From positions 1 to 64,000 of the forward strand of contig JBFWSW010000008.1 in NCBI GenBank assembly GCA_050248155.1: 64,000 nucleotides of DNA, given 5' to 3'. The notes beneath the pieces are model-generated. The model searched no databases. It saw only the letters and a list, made by a program, of their open reading frames with translations, and had not been told where the DNA came from. The position numbers and the translations under genes were made by a program. Position 1 is the stretch's first letter, and each line of letters opens with the position of its first letter. This DNA is from VFMC01 sp050248155. Its GTDB lineage: Bacteria; Actinomycetota; Acidimicrobiia; Acidimicrobiales; Ilumatobacteraceae. Below are positions 59,900-64,000 of the stretch, piece by piece.

Positions 59900-61833
59900 A
59901 CGACGTCGCGCACGGCGTCGGCGATGCCGTCGGCGTCGAGACCTGCTGCCGCGAGGATGCGCTCGGCGCTGCCTTGCGGGATGAACCTGCACGGCAGCCC
60001 GAGGGCGATCGTGCGCACCGAGGGAGCGAGGTCGTGCACCCGGTCGGCGATGATCATGCCGACGCCACCGTCGCGCACCCCGTCCTCGCACGTGATGACG
60101 GCAGTGTGGCGCGCCGCGTCGGCGATCATGTCGGGATCGAGCGGTGCACAGCTGCGGACGTCCCACAACGTCACCTCGATGCCTGCATCGGCGAGGCGTG
60201 CAGCAGCCTTGCCCGCGGCGAGCACCATCTTGCCGATCGCGAGGATGCAGACCGATCCGTCGCCGGTGCGCAGCTGCCGGCCGTGCAGCCCTGACCCGAC
60301 CTCGTGCTCGGCGACGTTGTGCGCGGTACCCCGCGGATAGCGGATCGCCACGGGGCCCTCGTCGGCGAGGACGGTGGCGTCGTGCAACATGACCTGGAGC
60401 TCTTGCGCGCTCGACGGCGCGAGGACCCGCATGCCGGGCACTCGGCACAGCATGGCGAGGTCGTAGACGCCGTGATGGCTGGCACCGTCGGGACCGGTGA
60501 CGCCGGCGCGGTCGAGGCAGAACACGACCGGCAGCCGGTGCAGCGCCACGTCGTACACGACCTGATCCCACGCGCGGTTGAGGAACGTGGAGTAAATCGC
60601 GACGATCGGGCGCAGGCCGCCCATCGCCATGCCGGCGGCACCGGTGACGGCGTGCTGCTCGGCGATGCCCACGTCGAAGAAGCGGTCGGGGAACCGAGCC
60701 TGGAAGGGGAGCAGTCCTGTCGGCCCCGGCATCGCTGCCGTGATCGCGACGATGCGCGGATCGGCCTCGGCTTCCTTGATGATCGCATCGGCGAACGCCT
60801 GTGTGTACCCCGTCGGAACAGCGCGGGGCGGGCCGACGGCCGGATCGAACACGGGAGCGTCGTGGAGGTGCTTCTCGTCGTCGTCCTCGGCCGGGGGATA
60901 GCCCCGGCCCTTCTGCGTGACGACGTGGACGATGATCGGACCCTCGGCCGACAGCTCGATCGCGTTGCGGAACGTCTCCTCGAGCTCCTCGAAGGAATGG
61001 CCGTCGACCGGACCGACGTAGCGCACCCCGAGCGCCTCGAAGAACGACGGCGGTTGGAGGAACTCGCGCACCGCAGCCTTGAAGGCCTCGACGCTCTTCT
61101 CGGCCTGTGGCCCCACGTACGGCAGCTCGCGCAGGAAGTTCTCGAGCCGGCGCTGGCGCCGCACGTACACCGGATTGAGACGGATGTTGGTGAGCGTGTG
61201 GGCGAGCCTGTCGGTGATGCGCGACGGCAGGCTCGGATGGTCGGCCATCGTCACGTCGACCGACGTCGGTGCCGCCGTGAGGTTCGAGATGGTGGGTGCG
61301 TACGAGCGACCGTTGTCGTTCAGCACGATGATGACCCGTCGACCCGAGTGCCCGAGGTTGTTCAAGGCTTCGTACGCCATCCCACCTGTCATCGCGCCGT
61401 CGCCGATGACGGCGACGATGTGCCGAACCGGGTCGACACCCGAGTCGCGGGCGACGGCGAGACCGTACGCATAGGACAGGACGGTGCTCGCGTGGCTGTT
61501 CTCGATGTGGTCGTGAACGCTCTCCTCGCGGTTCGGGTATCCCGACAGGCCGTTCGCCTGACGGAGTCGCTCGAACCCCGCCTGCCGCCCGGTGACGATC
61601 TTGTGGACGTAGGCCTGGTGGCCCGTGTCCCACAGGAGCGCATCGGTCGGCGAGTCGAAGACGCGGTGCAGGGCCAGGGTGAGCTCGACGACGCCGAGGT
61701 TGCTGCCCAGATGGCCGGCGTTCTCGGACACGGCCTGCACGATGAAGTCGCGGATCTCACCGGCGAGCTCGTAGAGCTCGGTGTAGGACAGCGACCGCAG
61801 ATCGGCGGGTTCACGGACGTCGGTGAGCGGCAT
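59896..61833 (-). CDS. dxs: 1-deoxy-D-xylulose-5-phosphate synthase
   Basis: This is the first step of the MEP isoprenoid pathway, condensing pyruvate and glyceraldehyde-3-phosphate. The 645-residue protein has LLWDTGHQAYVHKI with the catalytic histidine (about 64-77), the TPP motif GDGAMTGGMAYEALN...LNDNG (about 142-175) and FDVGIAEQHAVTGAAG with the catalytic glutamate. ATG 61833 has TAGCGT 9 bases upstream. Coupled to the HisN-like gene. Confidence 0.96.
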   Translation of the reverse strand: MPLTDVREPADLRSLSYTELYELAGEIRDFIVQAVSENAGHLGSNLGVVELTLALHRVFDSPTDALLWDTGHQAYVHKIVTGRQAGFERLRQANGLSGYPNREESVHDHIENSHASTVLSYAYGLAVARDSGVDPVRHIVAVIGDGAMTGGMAYEALNNLGHSGRRVIIVLNDNGRSYAPTISNLTAAPTSVDVTMADHPSLPSRITDRLAHTLTNIRLNPVYVRRQRRLENFLRELPYVGPQAEKSVEAFKAAVREFLQPPSFFEALGVRYVGPVDGHSFEELEETFRNAIELSAEGPIIVHVVTQKGRGYPPAEDDDEKHLHDAPVFDPAVGPPRAVPTGYTQAFADAIIKEAEADPRIVAITAAMPGPTGLLPFQARFPDRFFDVGIAEQHAVTGAAGMAMGGLRPIVAIYSTFLNRAWDQVVYDVALHRLPVVFCLDRAGVTGPDGASHHGVYDLAMLCRVPGMRVLAPSSAQELQVMLHDATVLADEGPVAIRYPRGTAHNVAEHEVGSGLHGRQLRTGDGSVCILAIGKMVLAAGKAAARLADAGIEVTLWDVRSCAPLDPDMIADAARHTAVITCEDGVRDGGVGMIIADRVHDLAPSVRTIALGLPCRFIPQGSAERILAAAGLDADGIADAVRDVV

Positions 61834-61842
61834 GCGCGCTCC

Positions 61843-61887
61843 ACGCTACCCCTGGCTTCGAACCCCGCGCCCATCACGCCCTAGGTT
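61843..61887. promoter_or_regulatory. Divergent -10-like boxes for dxs (minus) and the SDR gene (plus)
   Basis: Minus-strand TAGCGT (61848-61843) lies 9 bases before the dxs ATG; plus-strand TAGGTT (61882-61887) lies 8 bases before the SDR ATG 61896. Neither gene has a Shine-Dalgarno. Confidence 0.5.
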
Positions 61888-61895
61888 CGTCGCGC

Positions 61896-62684
61896 ATGGC
61901 CAGTGGAGACCTCTTCGATCTGTCAGGACACGTCGCGCTCGTCACGGGCGGCAACAGTGGCATCGGTCTGGGGATGGCCGACGCGCTCGCCGCGCACGGC
62001 GCCGACGTCGCGATCTGGGGGACGAACGCCGACAAGAACGAGCGGGCTGCGGAACGGCTCTCGGCCCATGGGGGTCGAGTCGCGACCTTCGTGTGTGACG
62101 TCGGCGATCAGGCCGCAGTGGTCGCGTCGATGTCCGCGACCATCGACTCGCTCGGGGCGGTGCACTCGTGCTTCGTCAATGCCGGCGTCGGGGGGCAGGC
62201 GCCGAGCTTCGTCGGCATGACCGCCGACGAGTGGCACCGCGTGCTGCGCGTCAACCTCGACGGTGCGTTCTTCACCGCGCAGGAGGCGGCGCGACACATG
62301 GTCGCGCGCCACGGGTCCGGAGACGAGAGTGGCGGCTCGATCGTGTTCACGAGCTCCGGCTCGGCGTTCTTCGGCCAGCAGCGCGGCCAGCACTACGCGA
62401 GCAGCAAAGGCGCCGTCGTCTCGATGATGAAGGGCATCGCCGTCGAGCACGCGCGTCACGGCGTCCGCTGCAACGCGCTGGTGCCCGGTTGGATCGAGAG
62501 CGAGATGACTGCACCGGCCTTCGGGTGGGAGAAGTTCGTCGCCAACGTCCTGCCCCGCGTGCCGGTGCGCCGCTGGGGAACGGGCGCCGACTTCGGCGGC
62601 ATCGCCGTGTACCTCGCCAGCCGCGCGAGCAGCTACCACACCGGCGACGTCATCACCATCGACGGCGGCTACTACAGCTACTGA
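61896..62684 (+). CDS. Short-chain dehydrogenase/reductase
   Basis: This 262-residue SDR has the loop TGGNSGIGLGMADAL (about 16-30), catalytic serine in FTSSGSAFF and Y-x-x-x-K in YASSKGAV. The C-terminus GDVITIDGGYYSY is typical of the family. Its stop is one base before copy 2 of the 20-bp palindrome. It is followed by an IlvG-like gene. Substrate unknown. Confidence 0.9.
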   Translation: MASGDLFDLSGHVALVTGGNSGIGLGMADALAAHGADVAIWGTNADKNERAAERLSAHGGRVATFVCDVGDQAAVVASMSATIDSLGAVHSCFVNAGVGGQAPSFVGMTADEWHRVLRVNLDGAFFTAQEAARHMVARHGSGDESGGSIVFTSSGSAFFGQQRGQHYASSKGAVVSMMKGIAVEHARHGVRCNALVPGWIESEMTAPAFGWEKFVANVLPRVPVRRWGTGADFGGIAVYLASRASSYHTGDVITIDGGYYSY

Positions 62685-62685
62685 C

Positions 62686-62730
62686 CGCGATGAGAGATGA
62701 GTGGCGTATGGCCACTCATCTCTCATCGCG
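62686..62730. repeat. Perfect 20-bp inverted repeat, copy 2 (downstream of the SDR gene)
   Basis: The same 20-bp stem as at 24866-24910 (arms 62686-62705 and 62711-62730) with loop GTATG instead of AGATC. It starts one base after the SDR stop and ends 15 bases before the next start, so it can act as a terminator. Identity of the stem across loci with loop divergence points to a dispersed element. Confidence 0.9.
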
Positions 62731-62745
62731 TGGAACACTGGGGTG

Positions 62746-64000
62746 ATGGGGACGACGATCGAGGGGCACGCCGGCCAGCAGGCGGTGGCGGCGATGTTGC
62801 AGTTCGGCACCGACGTGATGTTCACGTTGAACGGCGGGCACATCTGGCCGCTGTACGAAGCGGCCCGCGACCGAGGCATGCGTGTGGTCGACACGCGGCA
62901 CGAGCAGACGGCGACGTTCGCAGCCGAGGCCTACGCCAAGCTCACCCGACGTCCTGGCTTCGCTGCGCTCACCGCCGGTCCGGGCATCACCAACGGCGTG
63001 TCGGCCATCACCACCGCGCACTTCAACGGTTCGCCTGTCGTCGTGCTCGGCGGGCGAGCGCCAGAGATGCGCTGGGGTTCGGGCTCGTTGCAGGAGATGG
63101 ACCACGTGCCCGTCGTGGCGTCGATCACCAAGTCGGCGTCGACGGTGAAGGACTCGTCACAGGCAGCTGCGGCGGTGCATGCGGCGGCGACGTTGTCGCT
63201 CACGCCGCACCGCGGTCCGACGTTCCTCGACTTCCCACTCGACGTCTTCGGCCCGTCGAGCGGAGACATGCCAGACGCCGCGTCGCCGGTCGTCGAGCCC
63301 GATCCGGCCGAGGTGGCCAGAATCGCTGCACTCGTTGCCGAGGCAGAGCGACCGGCCTTCATCGTCGGCAGCGATGTCTACTGGGACGGTGCGTGGGACG
63401 AGTTGCGGGCCGCGGTCGAGCACCTCCGCGTGCCGTGCTTCTTCAACGGGCTCGGACGCGGCATGCTGCCGGCCCGCCACGAGCTCTCGTTCCTGCGCAC
63501 CCGCGGCCTGCTGAAGCAGCGCGCCGACGTGGTTGTCGTGCTCGGCACGCCGCTCGACTTCCGTCTCGGCTTCGGCCGGTTCGGCAGCGCGCAGGTGGCG
63601 CACGTCGTCGACAGCGACGCGCAGCGTGCCGGTCACGTCGACGTGCCGACCGCGGCCGGCGACGCGAAGCTGATCCTGCGCGCGCTAGCCGAACACACAG
63701 GTCCGCGGCGCGACCACGACGATTGGATCGCCGAGCTCCGCGACGCCGAGCGTCGCGGAGCCGCGTCCGATGCCGAGCTCCTCTCGGCCGACTCGTCGCC
63801 GATCAAGCCGAGCCGCATCTACGGCGAGCTCGGCCGGCGGCTCGCCGACGATGCCGTCGTCATCTGCGACGGCGGCGACTTCGCGTCGTATGCCGGCAAG
63901 TTCGTCGAGGTGCAGCAGCCCGGTTGCTGGCTCGACACCGGCCCCTACGGCTGCCTCGGCAACGGCTTGGGCTACGCGACGGCCGCCCGGGTGACTCGCC
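62746..64000 (+). CDS. TPP-dependent enzyme, acetolactate-synthase (IlvG-like) family, 3' end cut
   Basis: At least 418 residues are encoded before the window ends. The N-terminal domain reads FTLNGGHIWPLYEAA, VVDTRHEQTATFAAEAYAK with the catalytic glutamate, LTAGPGITNG and VLGGRAPEMRWGSGSLQEMDH, closely like mycobacterial IlvG. The middle domain follows. The last visible part begins the TPP domain (VICDGGDFASYAGKFVE). It may be a true acetolactate synthase, or a 2-hydroxyacyl-CoA lyase or oxalyl-CoA decarboxylase relative. ATG 62746 is preceded by AACACT; GTG 62743 is an alternative. Confidence 0.85.
   Translation, partial: MGTTIEGHAGQQAVAAMLQFGTDVMFTLNGGHIWPLYEAARDRGMRVVDTRHEQTATFAAEAYAKLTRRPGFAALTAGPGITNGVSAITTAHFNGSPVVVLGGRAPEMRWGSGSLQEMDHVPVVASITKSASTVKDSSQAAAAVHAAATLSLTPHRGPTFLDFPLDVFGPSSGDMPDAASPVVEPDPAEVARIAALVAEAERPAFIVGSDVYWDGAWDELRAAVEHLRVPCFFNGLGRGMLPARHELSFLRTRGLLKQRADVVVVLGTPLDFRLGFGRFGSAQVAHVVDSDAQRAGHVDVPTAAGDAKLILRALAEHTGPRRDHDDWIAELRDAERRGAASDAELLSADSSPIKPSRIYGELGRRLADDAVVICDGGDFASYAGKFVEVQQPGCWLDTGPYGCLGNGLGYATAARVTR

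Overview
This window is a dense, very GC-rich bacterial chromosome segment. Gene content suggests a free-living actinobacterium, most likely of the Acidimicrobiia (Ilumatobacter-like). That is an inference from a 13E12/DUF222-type HNH protein, an Eis-like acetyltransferase, a mycothiol-enzyme-type DinB fold protein, a PAC2 protein and an M. tuberculosis IlvG-like enzyme. No tRNA, rRNA, CRISPR array, transposase or phage gene was seen, and no gene-free stretch exceeds 300 bases.

Layout: 0-6 kb, end of an S9-type peptidase, then a five-gene oligopeptide ABC transporter. 5.4-7.5 kb, an HNH/DUF222 protein whose frame runs deep into the antisense of the last transporter gene. 7.5-11.7 kb, a tightly coupled minus-strand operon (PhyH dioxygenase, M20 amidohydrolase, methyltransferase, AAA ATPase). 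11.8-21 kb, an Eis-like acetyltransferase, MFS transporter, two threonine-dehydratase-like enzymes, IlvD, flavin reductase, 5-formyl-THF cyclo-ligase and inositol-phosphate synthase. 21.3-24.9 kb, ilvBNC behind a complete attenuator (Leu/Val/Ile leader peptide, hairpin, terminator). 25-31 kb, MetY, PAC2 protein, SerC and two aminotransferases. 31-36.3 kb, cobUTS divergent from a B12-riboswitch-controlled btuFCD-type transporter. 36.3-38.7 kb, gnd-zwf. 38.8-43.2 kb, a mycothiol-type enzyme, a CopC-CopD fusion and an unrecognised large protein paired with a WXG-like small protein. 43.2-48.9 kb, acetyltransferase, Gfo/Idh/MocA oxidoreductase and a TPP-riboswitch operon joining thiamine pyrophosphokinase to a ThiBPQ transporter. 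48.9-57.3 kb, transporters, SDR, NfuA, an HMG-CoA-synthase-like/thiolase pair, hydrolase, Cys/Met PLP enzyme and a VOC protein. 57.3-64 kb, D-aminoacylase-like amidohydrolase, HisN-like phosphatase, Dxs, SDR and an IlvG-like TPP enzyme cut by the window end.

The dominant theme is amino-acid (branched-chain, Met/Cys, Ser, Asp) and cofactor (B12, thiamine, folate, isoprenoid) metabolism. Regulation is unusually readable. There are two riboswitches and one attenuator. A TAnnnT box lies 6-9 bases upstream of many start codons that lack a Shine-Dalgarno sequence, which suggests widespread leaderless transcription. Most operons are coupled by ATGA, GTGA or TGATG overlaps. Two families of intergenic palindromes are present: a perfect 20-bp inverted repeat found twice 38 kb apart, and a pair of 38-base hairpins with compensating stem changes.
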